Notes: a model not told the origin generated them from the sequence alone. A stretch of DNA of 64,000 nt from Norana najaformis (GCA_964023275.1 OZ029916.1:38496396-38560395); one strand, 5' to 3'; shown: positions 51,374 through 62,759, numbered from the stretch's first letter. Numbers and translations are program-made.

Positions 51374-54300
51374 TCAAATACTCGGGGTCCGATCACGTAC
51401 GTTGCTGTCTGCAACTGCTTTTGCGCTGATTGGCAAACGTGGTGGTTTTGACTTCTTGCGGTTGAGCTTTGGAAAGTTGGAACCGATATCCGTCATCAGT
51501 GCCATGAATATGTTGCCCGAACCATGGAGAGCAGCAGCCGGTCCGTTCCGGTTGCGCTGGCGATGGCGGAACGTCGTCGGCGAAGCGGTGCAGACACTGA
51601 GGTTTTCAACACTCTTGTCAAGCTTCTTGATTGAACGCTTGCTCGACAGGCTGAACATGTCCTGGACACTCTTGCTGCGCTTCTGTCCATACAGGGGGCA
51701 TGGCGACAGTGCTGGACTGCCTGATATGGAATTCCCAGCGATAGGACTCTCTTCGCATGAGTTCTGTCTGTCAGCACAGAGTGGGGATGACAGAACGCCG
51801 TCCGTCTCCAAATCAAATGATCCGGTGTTTGTCGCCATGAGTGGACTGTGCGTGATTGGACTTCCTGTGATCGGACTCTGTTCACGACTGTCGACTGATC
51901 CATGCACATGTGACGATGAGCGACGGCCCTTGTCAAACGAAGCTGTGTCACCCGTTTTAGGCGATGCGCTTTCTGTCACTGGCTGGGTGCTTATTTTTGC
52001 ATGTGGTGCCTTCGCTCGCTGGATCATTGTGTTTCGGATCGAATCGCTCGCTTTCGGCAGATCGCCGTCTCGCATGCTTGGTCCCCTCCACTGATACATC
52101 AGGTCGAAGGTCGAGACCATGTCATCTGCACAGACCTCGGTGTCTAGCAGAAAGTGGAGTCGTTCCTCGATCGTGTCTGGCTTGTATCCAGCTGAACTTT
52201 TTATCGGCATCAGCTTCATGAAAAGCATCCGTCCGTCCTCACGACCGAGTACCAAAATGTACCCACAGTCCATCGTCTGCAGACTCATTGGTCGCTCGTG
52301 AGTACTCGTGTGAGCAACGAGCATTTCGTCTTCGACCCGTTTCACCCTGACGGAGAACTCGTCCACCCAGATGACATAGAGTCCATCGTATGTGAACTGG
52401 ACGAATTGGTATTCCTTGTCCTCCTCGTCGCTGAGTTCTGCTTGCAGAACGCCGGTCGCCAAGTCATAGACCTGCAACCGGGCGTCGACTGCGAGTTTTC
52501 CATTCTTCGAGAAGTCCTTGATGCCACTCGGCGATACGTTGTAGAGATGTGACACAGTCTTGTTTTCATGGAAATCACAGACGTTCACTTCTGGCGATTG
52601 CAGATGACCGTTCGCGGTTGGATTGGCCCATTTTGTGGTGACGACGTGGCGATGCTTGACGGGAAGCACCTGCAGTTGGTCGGCCTTGCATGACAGATAA
52701 CGGATCGGCGCCATCTTGTGGAGGCAGTAGACGATCAGCGTCTGGCCAGAGTCGATGTACAGGAGGTACTTCCCGTCAAGGGTGAACACCGGACATTCGG
52801 CCTGGTAGAAGCGCACAATCTCCTTTCCGTCACGTACATTCCACATCTGGACCTCTTTGACGGGCAGGCTGACACAGCATGTGCAGATGTATTCCCATAA
52901 GGGGCTGATGAGAATAGACTGGCAGTTGGGCTTGTCGATGACACACATCACCTTGCTCGTCTTGACGTTGATGACGAGCACGTAGGTCTCGCGCGCGTGC
53001 AGTAGCAAGGCCATGTATTGTGCATCCGGCGACACCTCCATCTGAAGCAGCTTTCCATACCGATTGAATGGAAGGAATGGCTCACACTTTCCATTTCCAA
53101 CGTTCCACATGTCGATGCCGAAACTGTCCAAATACTGGTAGCCCTTTGAGCTTGTCAGACTGTAACCACTCTTCACAAATGCCATTCGGACGCTGGGGGC
53201 ACAGCAAACTGTGTCAATTGGACACTCATAGACCCTGACGTCCATCGCGCCCTTTACCCTGACCTTATTCAGGTCCCAAACTTTGATGGCGGTGTGGATG
53301 GTCGAACCAGTGGCAACGAGATTCATCACTGGCGAGACTGCAAACGGAAACCCGGAAACGCTGTGCAGGTTTATCGTTGAGAGGAATTCCAGTGAGGCGG
53401 TTTCCCAGATATGAAGAAAGCGTTCCTCGCCGACGACAATGTATTTGCCGTTGAAGGTGAAAGTCGTGCCAAAAAAGTACGTCTTGTTTGTCGCACCAAT
53501 GGGTTTCGTGTTGATGACCTTGGCTTCGTTCTTTGACATGTTAAGGTGAATCAGGTTGCTGCGCTTGATGTTCAGCAACACAATGTTGTTGTCAAAAGGG
53601 AAAATCGCAATCTCCGGGAGCTCTCGGCCATGTTGAGGACCTTCAAGAAACCGTACACCAGGCAGAGCGACCCGGTAGTTAAATAAATAACTTACCTCTC
53701 CAAACGTCCTACTATTTCTATCAATGTCGAAAACCTTAAACAAACAGTCGTCGTAATAACCGACATAGACCCGCTTGCTGTCATCAGTCGGGACGAACAT
53801 GCTCGGCAGGTTTTCGGCGGGAAACGTCGCGAGTAGGATCCCAGTTTCGAACTCGAACAGTTTCGTCACCATCTCCTCACCAATGAGTATGTATTTCTGG
53901 TCTGGCGTGATACCACAGGCGACATAGCGCTTTGTACAGACGAAATCGTCAAGTGACCGGACCTGGCGTCCGATTCGAACGTCGATGATGTTCTTCTGTC
54001 GACAGAGTAGGTTTCCAACGATGAATCCGCGACGCTGTGTTGGCAGCCGTCTTCCAACTGTGTACAGCAGCTGGGTTGTCTTGAGATCGTAGATGAAGAC
54101 TGGGCTGTGAATTGCATCACTGTCAACAACAAGATACTTAAAATCACCGGATAAATGGAGCTTTGTGTTTGGACCCAGTGTGACATCAGCCACTGCGATG
54201 TTTCGGGTGCATTCGCCCGACATGAGATCCCAGAATGCTATCGTGCCGTCCTTTGAAATTGAAATGAGTTCCTGTGGCGTGAAGGCAATGTCGAGGACGA

Positions 54301-55696
54301 TTTGCGCATGGTCCTCAAGCATATAAAGCAGCATTGCGTGTGGCGAATCGAAACACTGAAACAGCGGCAGAAGCGCCGAGTGCTGGACGGACTTCTTATC
54401 GCACTGTTGCAGTAGAGGTTTTATTCCAGTCGAAGGTTTCATTTCAATCGTTTCATAGTATACAAGCAGACGACCAAGCAGGTCGAAACCGAGTGTCGCT
54501 GGATTCTGGTTTACGTAGGACCCACCGAGCCGGAGTGCATTGAAGACCATCAGGACCTCGGTGTTGGCTAACCCCGACTCCGATTCGATGGCCAAACGGA
54601 AATCTGAGAGGACGTCGTGAAGGCTCATGGCACTCAGCTTGGCATGCAGCCAATTGTAGTTGAGCAGCACCTCTTTTTTTAGGTCATTCCACTTGTGGCT
54701 TTCCACCAGGTGGTACGGCATCTCACTCAGCTTCCGCAGGTTGTAGTTGATCTTCTCTGGATCTTCCGAGTCCGATCCAAAGATGATCGGCTGGAGTGGG
54801 ACCCACCGGTTGGCCTCATCGTCTGGCTGGCGTTTTGTGCTCATCAACTGGAGCTGCTTTGAAGAATATTTGAACGGTTTGCAATGACCTCCGCCCCACG
54901 TCCCGAGGAAGTAGTTAGCGAGAAGGCTGTGAATTTCACACTTGTGTGCTGTGTTGCTGAGGTACCTTTCACGTGCAACAAAGATGAACTGGCGATGGTA
55001 CCAGTAGAAGACAATAGTTCCGTTGGCCTCACGCTGCATGATGTAGCTTGACAGTTCGTCGTGTAAGCGGGGAAGCAGCAGTGGAGGAATTCGCCGAATT
55101 GGAGGTAACCAGTGTTGAAAGACGTCATTGAGGACAATGTCATCCAAGGACAACACATCCTCTAGTTCCACATCACTCAGTCCGTTCTTCGACGCGGTCA
55201 GGTAGGACAGAGCATGCGTGACAAAAATCTTGCCCTGGTACTTCTCAACCTTCTCGAAGAGCTTGTTGATGATACCTTTGACTGTATATTCCAGTCTCGT
55301 CTGGCAATAGCTCAGCGGTGTGTATGAACTCCAGTGGCAGACCTCTTCGAAGATGAGTCGTGTATAGAATGGAAGGCTGCACTTCAGCAGCTTATTGTTC
55401 ACGATGTCAAACTGGTCTGGGGTGAGATCACGATTTGCCCCAGTCAGCCACTCCCTCACCAGGTTGAAGCTCAGCTGCTGGCCAAGTGGAAGGACCTCGA
55501 CATAGTGGATCTCGTTGGGGAAGATCATCTTCAGCGTATCGAGAATGTCATGTTCGTACGGAAGAGTAGAAAGGATCAGGTGGACGTGTGGGGGAAGGAA
55601 CCGTGGAAGCCACGCGAGGTTGTGAGCCTTGTGAGCTGAAGCTAGTTGATCGAGGGAATCCAGAAAAATCACCAGCGGCCGTTGTTCAGTTGCGGT
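51374..55696 (-). CDS. NWD-like gene terminal exon: NACHT C-part, WD repeats, tail
   Basis: This 4,323-bp terminal exon (phase 0 in) encodes 1,440 residues and stops with TGA at 51374-51376. It starts with TATEQRPLVIFLDSLDQL (Walker B), then a winged-helix/helical NACHT part (SYLTASKNGLSDVELEDVLS) and many WD blades from about 54.4 kb to 52.2 kb. The last roughly 230 residues form a Ser/Pro/basic tail with several Ser-Pro sites. Base composition is clearly more GC-rich than the flanks. An antisense ORF at 51330-52094 is only a shadow. Confidence 0.93.
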   Translation of the reverse strand, partial: TATEQRPLVIFLDSLDQLASAHKAHNLAWLPRFLPPHVHLILSTLPYEHDILDTLKMIFPNEIHYVEVLPLGQQLSFNLVREWLTGANRDLTPDQFDIVNNKLLKCSLPFYTRLIFEEVCHWSSYTPLSYCQTRLEYTVKGIINKLFEKVEKYQGKIFVTHALSYLTASKNGLSDVELEDVLSLDDIVLNDVFQHWLPPIRRIPPLLLPRLHDELSSYIMQREANGTIVFYWYHRQFIFVARERYLSNTAHKCEIHSLLANYFLGTWGGGHCKPFKYSSKQLQLMSTKRQPDDEANRWVPLQPIIFGSDSEDPEKINYNLRKLSEMPYHLVESHKWNDLKKEVLLNYNWLHAKLSAMSLHDVLSDFRLAIESESGLANTEVLMVFNALRLGGSYVNQNPATLGFDLLGRLLVYYETIEMKPSTGIKPLLQQCDKKSVQHSALLPLFQCFDSPHAMLLYMLEDHAQIVLDIAFTPQELISISKDGTIAFWDLMSGECTRNIAVADVTLGPNTKLHLSGDFKYLVVDSDAIHSPVFIYDLKTTQLLYTVGRRLPTQRRGFIVGNLLCRQKNIIDVRIGRQVRSLDDFVCTKRYVACGITPDQKYILIGEEMVTKLFEFETGILLATFPAENLPSMFVPTDDSKRVYVGYYDDCLFKVFDIDRNSRTFGEVSYLFNYRVALPGVRFLEGPQHGRELPEIAIFPFDNNIVLLNIKRSNLIHLNMSKNEAKVINTKPIGATNKTYFFGTTFTFNGKYIVVGEERFLHIWETASLEFLSTINLHSVSGFPFAVSPVMNLVATGSTIHTAIKVWDLNKVRVKGAMDVRVYECPIDTVCCAPSVRMAFVKSGYSLTSSKGYQYLDSFGIDMWNVGNGKCEPFLPFNRYGKLLQMEVSPDAQYMALLLHARETYVLVINVKTSKVMCVIDKPNCQSILISPLWEYICTCCVSLPVKEVQMWNVRDGKEIVRFYQAECPVFTLDGKYLLYIDSGQTLIVYCLHKMAPIRYLSCKADQLQVLPVKHRHVVTTKWANPTANGHLQSPEVNVCDFHENKTVSHLYNVSPSGIKDFSKNGKLAVDARLQVYDLATGVLQAELSDEEDKEYQFVQFTYDGLYVIWVDEFSVRVKRVEDEMLVAHTSTHERPMSLQTMDCGYILVLGREDGRMLFMKLMPIKSSAGYKPDTIEERLHFLLDTEVCADDMVSTFDLMYQWRGPSMRDGDLPKASDSIRNTMIQRAKAPHAKISTQPVTESASPKTGDTASFDKGRRSSSHVHGSVDSREQSPITGSPITHSPLMATNTGSFDLETDGVLSSPLCADRQNSCEESPIAGNSISGSPALSPCPLYGQKRSKSVQDMFSLSSKRSIKKLDKSVENLSVCTASPTTFRHRQRNRNGPAAALHGSGNIFMALMTDIGSNFPKLNRKKSKPPRLPISAKAVADSNVRDRTPSI

Positions 55697-55869
55697 CTAC
55701 AAAACAGAAACAGTTGGCCATTTTAATTTCAATTCCCCAACAGTGTTTGATAGCGGCTCCTCGCTAGCTTGGAGTAACGATTTTAGAGTTTAACTAGTTA
55801 ATTTGTTCAACAACACTCATAAGATCATCTGTAAGCATTAAACAAACAATGCTGGAATATATGCATTTT

Positions 55870-55958
<89 letters not shown>

Positions 55959-58900
55959 AGTAAAATGCAATATAATACAATACAGTGCAATACAATAGAA
56001 TGCAGTACTATACAATACAATACAAAATAATGCAATATCATACAATTTAGTCCAGAAAATACATGCTGATGTCCTACCTTGAGAATGTTATGAAAGTAGG
56101 CGACAAGTCCAGGATAGTCGCCAGGGATTGCAAAGGTGTCACCACCATTCAGTGACGTTATGTGCCAGCAGATATTGCCGAGAATGAGACGAATGCTGCA
56201 CGAGTGAGATGTTGTTCCTTCAAATTAAGAAGACTAATTAAAATCAAAATTAACAAATAATTAAACCAGAATTTAACAGAAAACCAAATAAGCTAATTAA
56301 ACAGTTATAGAAACATTCCAAGCAAGAAAATCTACCACCTATAGAAGATCTTAGATTCGATTAAGTAATCGAGCAATTCGAGATTTCGCATGCACTGGAC
56401 ATTCTTAGAACAATCTTTCACTCAACACACATACTGTTCTGAGAAACTGTACATAAATTCTCTGTTTATCTTAATTAGCATGTGTTAAGATCAATTAGAC
56501 AGCCATTCATGCAGGGCCTTTGAGATGTCCTAGCTTAGTTACACAAATACAGACATACATATCAGATGCAACAGATGTTCTTTCTAACAATTAAGAAAAA
56601 GCAAGCAGTTCTTACTGCTAAGTATCTGAAGCATAAACTCCTATTGGATTTCAACTGAACATTTCCAATGTATCAAGGTTGTGAACTGATGTTAGATTAG
56701 AAGCAACTAATATCTAGTGAAATATAACAGTGGCATTGTAAAAGTAACTGAATTAGATATGACAAAAGAAAAGATTCTATGGTTGGTCTTACCGAGAAAT
56801 CGAACCACAACAGCCGGGCTACAATGTGTGAGCCACTGCTTCACAAGACTTGCTGACTTGGCAATCACTGACGTCTTGCCACTCCCTGACAGCCCGAAAA
56901 GGACCAGCGGCTGGTTGGCCGGTTCCGAAAGGTACATCCGGATCTTCTGCAACATGTCCTCGCGTCCCTTGAAGACAACGCTTCGGGCACGACACATTGT
57001 GAGGTGCTGCAGGATCTCCACGGCCTGGGTGTTGCGTGAGATGCTGCGGACGTTCGACATGGAATTCACAATGAGGCGTTGCATCCGCTGTTCGAATTCA
57101 TGGCAGAACCGTTTGAGGTACTCAGGATTCTCTGTTGGGTTGCTGTTGAACGGGTCAGTCCACGTGACCTAGGCATCAACAAATTTTAAACTGTTTATAA
57201 TCATGTATCATTTTTTCCTGATATTGTGCTTCTTTTTACTGTATTGCATTCGTTGTTGTAAACAGTGGGCGTTTGTCTCACTTTAATAAAGATTATTTAC
57301 TGTTTAATTACACCCATATTACATAAAGTTTACAAGATATTATGTGTAAATCAGCTGACCTATTTATGCTCCCTTGCTCATCCTTCATGCCAACAAATAT
57401 TGCACTAGATCAAGGTATATTTCAGCTCTTGTTGTACCTCACACTGAGACAGTGTTGGGTTTTCAGGTGTTCTTGGTGGCTGGTCCAAAGTTTTGCAGTT
57501 TACTTTCCATTTATGTACTTTTTTGAGTTCTTTATGTCATTCAGGTCTAAATAATTTCTAAAGACTCGTCTATTTCAACTTGCTTTCATACCACAGCATG
57601 ACTTCTGGTGTTGCTAACATACTGGATTTTGACCGGGCTTCTTCAACGGACTACGTATTCTGTACGGTATCCTTCCTATGGTTTTACTTGATGACCATTT
57701 TTGATTAATGTCTTCTGCATTACAATGGCTCTTTAGAAGTCATTATATTAGACCAGATTAGACCTCAAAATGCTGGATGTTGCGCCGGTCCTTGAGTACT
57801 GAGAGGATCTTGTCCTTGAGTAGGATGTTCATCATCTGCTGGGCGTCCTTGTCAACGCACGTTGCGCCCGGCTGGAGGTCAATGAACTTCTGCGCGCGCT
57901 TTAGGTTCACATAGTCCTCGAGGTTCGTGATGCGACGTGTGAAGCAGAGGCTTGTGTTGTCCGGATTCGGAGACTGGAGCATCCCTTTCTCGATTTCATA
58001 CTCGGTGACTGAGATTCATAAGAAAACAAATAATAACTAACAATAAATCACACATCAGTTGAATGTGATGATCATTTAGTCCCAATGACACATATATCAT
58101 TACTTGGACACAAAGTCTTCTTTAACTAAACAGGTCATATGCCACTAACACCACCATAGCAAAGACTTGTTATAACATGCCTCATTATAAAACAAATCTG
58201 GTATTACAAGTTTGGGATATGAATCCCAAAATGAACTCACCTACGGAAAATAAACCCACTGTCACATGACCTTGGTCTCAATATGGCTCCCATAGACAGC
58301 AATATAAAGAGTTTCTGTTGTAATATTTACAATAATTTACTCCTTAATTTTCTACAGACATTTTTGCATCCTGAGGTATCATTTGTACCTCAGGTAAAAT
58401 AATAATAACAATAATAAAAATAACAATAACAATAAAAACCTCCCAACAATTTTTTATCACCTGAAGGATTACACTTACCTCCAGTAAAGTAAGATAATGA
58501 TGATGACGACGACGACGACGATGAAAAAACATTTACACAGAATGTAGTAGAAGAATATAAAGAGTGCTGAGGCTAAGGGAATGGCGCTGTTGTAACATAA
58601 GAAAACGGACTTTGAATCACTTAGTGCCACTCAAAGACACACTTGTCTGCAATTTAGCTTCTTTGTTTGACGACGCTGTGCACTGTAGGTCACTAAAGGT
58701 GTAAATGGTGCACCAGAAGTGCCAAGATGTAAATGTAAACGTAGAGGAGACCTGAGGCAAAGAACAGGTCTTTGTCTCGCTGGGTCAGCCGTCCTTGTTC
58801 GACGCACAGAAGGACTCCTAAGCGAAGAATGTGAAGCAGTTGGAGAAAGATTTTCTCCCACTCTCGCCGTGCAACCTCCTGCAACTCGGGATTATCCTGA

Positions 58901-59665
58901 AAGAAAACAAGCAAGCTGAACCAAGATTCATTTCACCAGGATTCACATTTCTCATTCACAAGGATTCACTCGCCAAAGTTCTGCTTTTGTGAACTGTGAT
59001 TACTTGCAGCCCACTACAAGAATCAAGCCAGCAAAGACTGTGTAATACGATTCGGCCAGGAGAAGAACCAGACCCAAAACAGCAAAGAACAAGAGTTCCC
59101 CAAAAGCAAAAACTACAGTCAGACTTAAGCAACAAAAAACAAGAACTGGAGAGAAAAAGAACCACAGTTGCAGATCAAGGTCACAGAACAAGAATACCTG
59201 AAAAGCAACAATCGCTATCACATTCACAGAAAGGGAAAACTACAGCTCTATATCAAGATCACAGAACAAGAATCCCTGGAAAGCAAGAATCACCATCACA
59301 TCTAACACTACCTAGCATTAATTCTTGGAAAGCAACAATGGCTAACTCCGGTAAGACCACAGAACACGAATTCCTTGAATGAAAAAACTGCAATCACATC
59401 TAAGACCACTCAGTGAGCAAAAAGTCCTGGAAACTGAAGATGATCACACTGCACGGATTACCTTATTGTTGAAGTTTTCGATAATTGAGCTGATTGGCTG
59501 AAGTGCATAGACGTTTGGTATGACATTCGTGTCTTTTTTAAACCACGTTAACAGCAATGTGACATCTTTGCCATTGCGTAGCAATGACTCTCGCATCATT
59601 TCAAACTTCTGAGCATCAATTGTTGACGGGAAAGGACGGTAGCCGTACTTCTGGCCGAGAAGTGC
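51374..59665 (-). CDS. NACHT and WD repeat domain-containing protein, NWD1/NWD2-like (5' partial, 6 exons)
   Basis: Six minus-strand exons join in frame for about 1,810 codons. The window begins inside the N-terminal region (LLGQKYGYRPFPSTID, typical of NWD and NPHP3-like proteins), then has the NACHT P-loop FGLSGSGKTSVIAKSA (Walker A) in the fourth exon and LVIFLDSLDQL (Walker B) at the start of the last. About 900 residues of WD repeats follow (for example KDGTIAFWDLMSGE, IKVWDLNKV, VQMWNVRDGKE), then a Ser- and basic-rich tail. Proteins of this kind are thought to be cytosolic STAND-type NTPases acting as switchable scaffolds; no ligand can be inferred. Human NWD1 and NWD2 are about 1,560 and 1,740 residues, so this one is somewhat longer. 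The 5' end is not found. Assignment between NWD1 and NWD2 is open. Confidence 0.88.
55874..55950. repeat. (AT)n microsatellite of about 75 bp
   Basis: Uninterrupted TA dinucleotides in the intron between the last two NWD exons, able to form a hairpin in the transcript. Confidence 0.97.
55951..56060. repeat. (AATAC/AATGC)n degenerate tract
   Basis: ATACAATACA and TGCAATA units over about 95 bp. Similar AATGTAATGC tracts occur at 21835-21945 and 27120-27280. Confidence 0.75.
56078..56217 (-). CDS. NWD-like gene exon 5 of window: NACHT core
   Basis: This 140-bp exon (phase 1 in, 0 out) completes RFLGTTSHSCSIRLILGNI and ends with DYPGLVAYFHNILK. The RFLGTT-x-x-S-x-x-x-R-x-L pattern is shared with NWD and NPHP3 proteins. 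The acceptor is aatttgaag, with a poor pyrimidine tract, and the donor CTCAAG|GTAGGA. Confidence 0.85.
56793..57168 (-). CDS. NWD-like gene exon 4 of window: NACHT start with Walker A
   Basis: This 376-bp exon (phase 0 in, 1 out) reads VTWTDPFNSNPTENPEY, then ARSVVFKGREDMLQKI (the GRE motif before the P-loop) and LFGLSGSGKTSVIAKSASL, a complete Walker A. It ends with VVVRFLG, the start of the RFLGTT motif. The acceptor is gatgcctag and the donor CTCG|GTAAGA. Confidence 0.9.
57380..57763 (+). mobile_element. LINE 3' fragment abutting an NWD exon
   Basis: A plus-strand copy runs from about 57380 (CACTAGATCAAGGTATATTT) through TTCAGGTCTAAATAATTTCT to the 3' end GGCTCTTTAGAAGTCATTAT then ATTAGACCAGATTAGAC. 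Its terminal bases are the splice-donor region of NWD window exon 3. Confidence 0.7.
57764..58008 (-). CDS. NWD-like gene exon 3 of window: VTE motif region
   Basis: This 245-bp exon (phase 1 in, 0 out) reads VTEYEIEKGMLQSP, then LCFTRRITNLEDY and KFIDLQPG. The VTE-x-E start followed by LCF-x-R is shared with NWD-type proteins. The acceptor is aatctcag. The donor TTTGAG|GTCTAATC coincides with the end of an adjacent LINE tail. Confidence 0.86.
58495..58535. repeat. (GAC/GAT)n short tract
   Basis: GATGATGACGACGACGACG in an NWD intron. Confidence 0.85.
58752..58896 (-). CDS. NWD-like gene exon 2 of window
   Basis: This 145-bp exon (phase 0 in, 1 out) reads DNPELQEVARREWEKIFLQL, then RDKDLFFAS, a helical stretch that leads in frame to the VTEYEIEKG motif of the next exon. 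The acceptor is ctttcag and the donor CTCAG|GTCTCC. Confidence 0.85.
58990..59400. repeat. Degenerate tandem tract of about 60-75 bp units
   Basis: Recurrent AAGATCACAGAACAAGAATYCC and GAAAAGCAASAATC segments at about 59090, 59165, 59245 and 59345. It lies in an NWD intron. The 128-codon plus frame over it is a repeat product. Confidence 0.65.
59462..59665 (-). CDS. NWD-like gene exon 1 of window: N-terminal alpha/beta region
   Basis: This 204-bp phase 0-0 exon reads ALLGQKYGYRPFPSTIDAQK, then LLLTWFKKDTNVIPNVYALQ. The GQKYGYRP motif is conserved in this protein group. The acceptor is gtttttag and the donor AATAAG|GTAATC. It has no methionine start of its own, so upstream exons must exist. 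Confidence 0.85.
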
Positions 59666-59724
59666 CTAAAAACAACAAAAGAATGTGAATTTTTTCATTA
59701 AAAGCAATTATTATATGGATCAGG

Positions 59725-59985
59725 ATCTCCTGTTTGTCCCTCAAATGTGCACCGCTACTGCCCAGTCCAGAAGCTTTGCCTACGCTGGTCCCACTTGCTG
59801 GAATCGTCTACCTCGAGAATTGCGACTTGAGCTCCTTTCTCTCCCCCTCTCAGTGTTCCTTAGGCACCTGACGACTCTACTGTTTAACAGTGATTTTACT
59901 CCTTTGGGTCGGAAGCATCTCTGTTGAGTTTATCCTCTAAGAGGCGCTTTATAAATCTAAAATTACAATTACAATTACAAAATTA
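59725..59985 (+). mobile_element. LINE RT C-terminal fragment with 3' end
   Basis: Plus frame reads RSFAYAGPTCWNRLPRELRL then LFNSDFTPLGR, an RT C-terminus. The 3' end is AGAGGCGCTTTATAAATCTA followed by (AATTAC)n. Confidence 0.8.
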
Positions 59986-60469
59986 CAATTATATATGCAA
60001 AGTCAATAAATCTGAATCTGAGGCATGGACGGGGTTTGCTAGGGGTCAAGATGGAGTCATCCAAAGGCCTGAGTAAAATAATAGGTCTTGACAAATGATT
60101 TAAATAACAGCAAATTGGCCTTCTGTGGTAGACGATACTGAACATGAGCAACTAAAAGTACATGATCCAACAATGTCCTGAACATATCTGCTTTAGCAAA
60201 ATGCCAGTAAAAGAAGAATGCAACATGGTCTAGGACAGTGATACAGAGTGAGTATACTGCAAAGATATGACAGAAGGCTGGCATTCATTGTCATCATCAT
60301 CTTTTTTATTGAACCCAAATCAGAATGATAAATGCAGTAGAGTAAAATGAGACATAAAGGGCACAACGTCCAGAACAGTCACGAGTTCTCCTCAACTACA
60401 GCCGTTTATTAACACACTAGCAGTGAGGTGGCTAAAAATGTAACAATAAATGAAGACAGTATACATTAA

Positions 60470-60500
60470 GTAAGTAAGTAAGTAAGTAAGTAAGTATATT
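60470..60500. repeat. (TAAG)n microsatellite
   Basis: Seven AAGT units at the 3' side of the adjacent minus-strand LINE fragment. Confidence 0.9.
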
Positions 60501-60534
60501 CTTTATTAACCAATAGCTAATCGCACATCGGTTT

Positions 60535-60835
60535 ACAAGTATTTAAGAACACAAAAAAACTTAATATTCATACAACATCCTAACAATAAAACATTTACAC
60601 ATTAAATTGTCAGCAGGAGGAATAATACGATCATGGGTGTGGGGCCGTAGGGAATAACTGAGGGTTTTAATTGGTGGGAGTAGCTGATGTAAGACATGAT
60701 TTGGGTTGTTCAAGATTGCTTTAAAGAGACGAGCATCAGCTGTGCCACAGAGTTCATCGAACGTTGGGGAGTTCCCAGGAATATTATATAAAGGCAAACC
60801 AAACTGAGGCAAAATAAAGGACTATTCAAATCCAC
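60535..60835 (-). mobile_element. LINE polyprotein C-terminal fragment
   Basis: Minus frame reads ELCGTADARLFKAILNNPNH, then VLHQLLPPIKTLSYSLRPHT and a MLYE-type end, a C-terminus common to a widespread invertebrate LINE. It is 5'-truncated. Confidence 0.75.
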
Positions 60836-60839
60836 CTAA

Positions 60840-62240
60840 GCTACAAGTTCCTAATAACCAAGAAGGAAAATTAAAAACTAAACTACAATGTATAGATAAT
60901 ATATAATAAACTATAATGTATGATATAATGGCATGAAATATTTAGGAACAGTCTCCTCTGTTTTCAAACTATTGTAAGTTTGGCATCCAACGGATGCTCA
61001 CAAGGAGCGAGTTCTACAACGATGAACCAGCGTGCTTAACTATAAATAGCAGCGTGTTCATACAGGCGAAGGTGCTGTATAGTAACTTCCTTGATATCTA
61101 GTGAAATAGGAGTGGCAATCTTAGCAAGTCAAGAACGAGCTACCAAAGACTGCAAGTAACAGTTTATGCTGAATGGCAGAACATAAATATGGAAACGTGA
61201 AACCTATTATACAGTCAGACTTCAACTGTATTTATAAGCATTAATTAGACAATAGACACTAATTATACAAACAATGGTCAGTGTCAATGCCATGAAAATT
61301 CTTACAATTACAAAATTAGGTATGTGTTTTTTTATTTTGTTACTAAATTTGTACAAATTTTTGTAATTTTTTACTAATATTTATCAAATTTACTATGTGA
61401 AATGTAGGGCTCTACCACGCTAAATGACTGTCAGTATAAACTCCAAGTAAAAGTACCTATGAGTAGATATCTTTAAGGGGAGCTATATAAATGCTCTGAA
61501 TGAATGAATGAATGAATAAATAAATTAACGAGCAAATGAATGAAAGAATGAATGGAAAGCAATCTTGCTCATTGATGAATTGGCATCATCAGGTCGAAGT
61601 ACTGGTCACCACTTTCCTTAAAGTGGCGCTATATAACTGTCCATTTACATTACATATACAACACAACATGACAAGCTGAAACGTTTTGCGTGATGAAGAT
61701 GTGTCTTTAGCTAAAAAGTTTCTTGAGCTGCTTAGCAGTGTAACAATGGCAGATGCAGCACGGTCAACCCAGCCATGCCCCCTTCCTGTTCAATTCTGGA
61801 GAGCTACACCATTGAACTGGATCCCCAATTGGTGTGGGTGGGGGATGCCCACTGCTAAAAGGCGAAGATAAATTATGGCAAAGTAGAAGGAAATAAAATC
61901 TGTGCAATTAATAATAAGAACAGTTGGAAAGAATTGTTGAAAATTCATAAATCTAAAAAAGGACGGGAGAAAAACCTTAAAACGTAACAAAGTTTTAAAA
62001 ACTGTGCTGTGTCATGACATACTGCAAAGGTTGAGACTGACGTCGTCAAAACTTTTCACCCCTACTACAGTACACTGACACCACCATAAATCTCTTCCCT
62101 TCTCAAGTTATGGACCTGTCCGTGGCATGCGGTATGTAAACCTAGCCACAAATATCGGCAGTCGGAGGACATAACCTTCAACCACTTGAAATGCCAGTTA
62201 TTTCTTTGCCCACGGAAGCCGAAAATAGCTTCGGCTTGTT
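60840..62240. other. Non-coding sequence upstream of the NWD exons
   Basis: No NWD exon found. The stretch is A/T-rich and contains a retroelement 3' end with (TGAA)n at 61478-61560 (GAGCTATATAAATGCTCTGA). Confidence 0.45.
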
Positions 62241-62759
62241 AACCAAATGAGCGAGAACAAAGAGAATTCATCGCGACAAAGGAATCCCAAAGGTGCTTTC
62301 ATAATCCTGCTAAATACTTGGACGCCATCAACCCTGGTCGGTCAGAGTGGTGCGAAATACGTTACGGGCGAATTTCTATCCAGCCACGCCCATTTTCGTT
62401 GCCAGGAACAAATTTCGCACAATCGACTCGCAAAATCAGTTCGGGGCACATAATCGAAAATATTTTTCGTTCTGGAATGAAGAGGCGAATTCTAATTTAA
62501 TCTAAATTTACGTGCCAGTAAGTAAACTTCACTTGCATCAGACGAGCGCTCATGCATTCCGTCGTAAAGAATGATTAGAAACATAGTTACAGTAGATTAA
62601 AATACAAGCAACTATAAAAAATTAACAATGACACACACCTATATACAACTAAGCAATGATTGCATTTTTTTAACACGTCATAAGTCAATCGACAGAGCGA
62701 GTAATCGCAGGCGAAACAACTAAAACAAAACTAAAAACACACTGATTCACAAAACTACT

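Noticed and set aside
51330..52094. A 254-codon plus-strand ORF
   Set aside because: It lies antisense to the NWD terminal exon and has no recognisable domain. The GC-rich coding strand explains the open frame.
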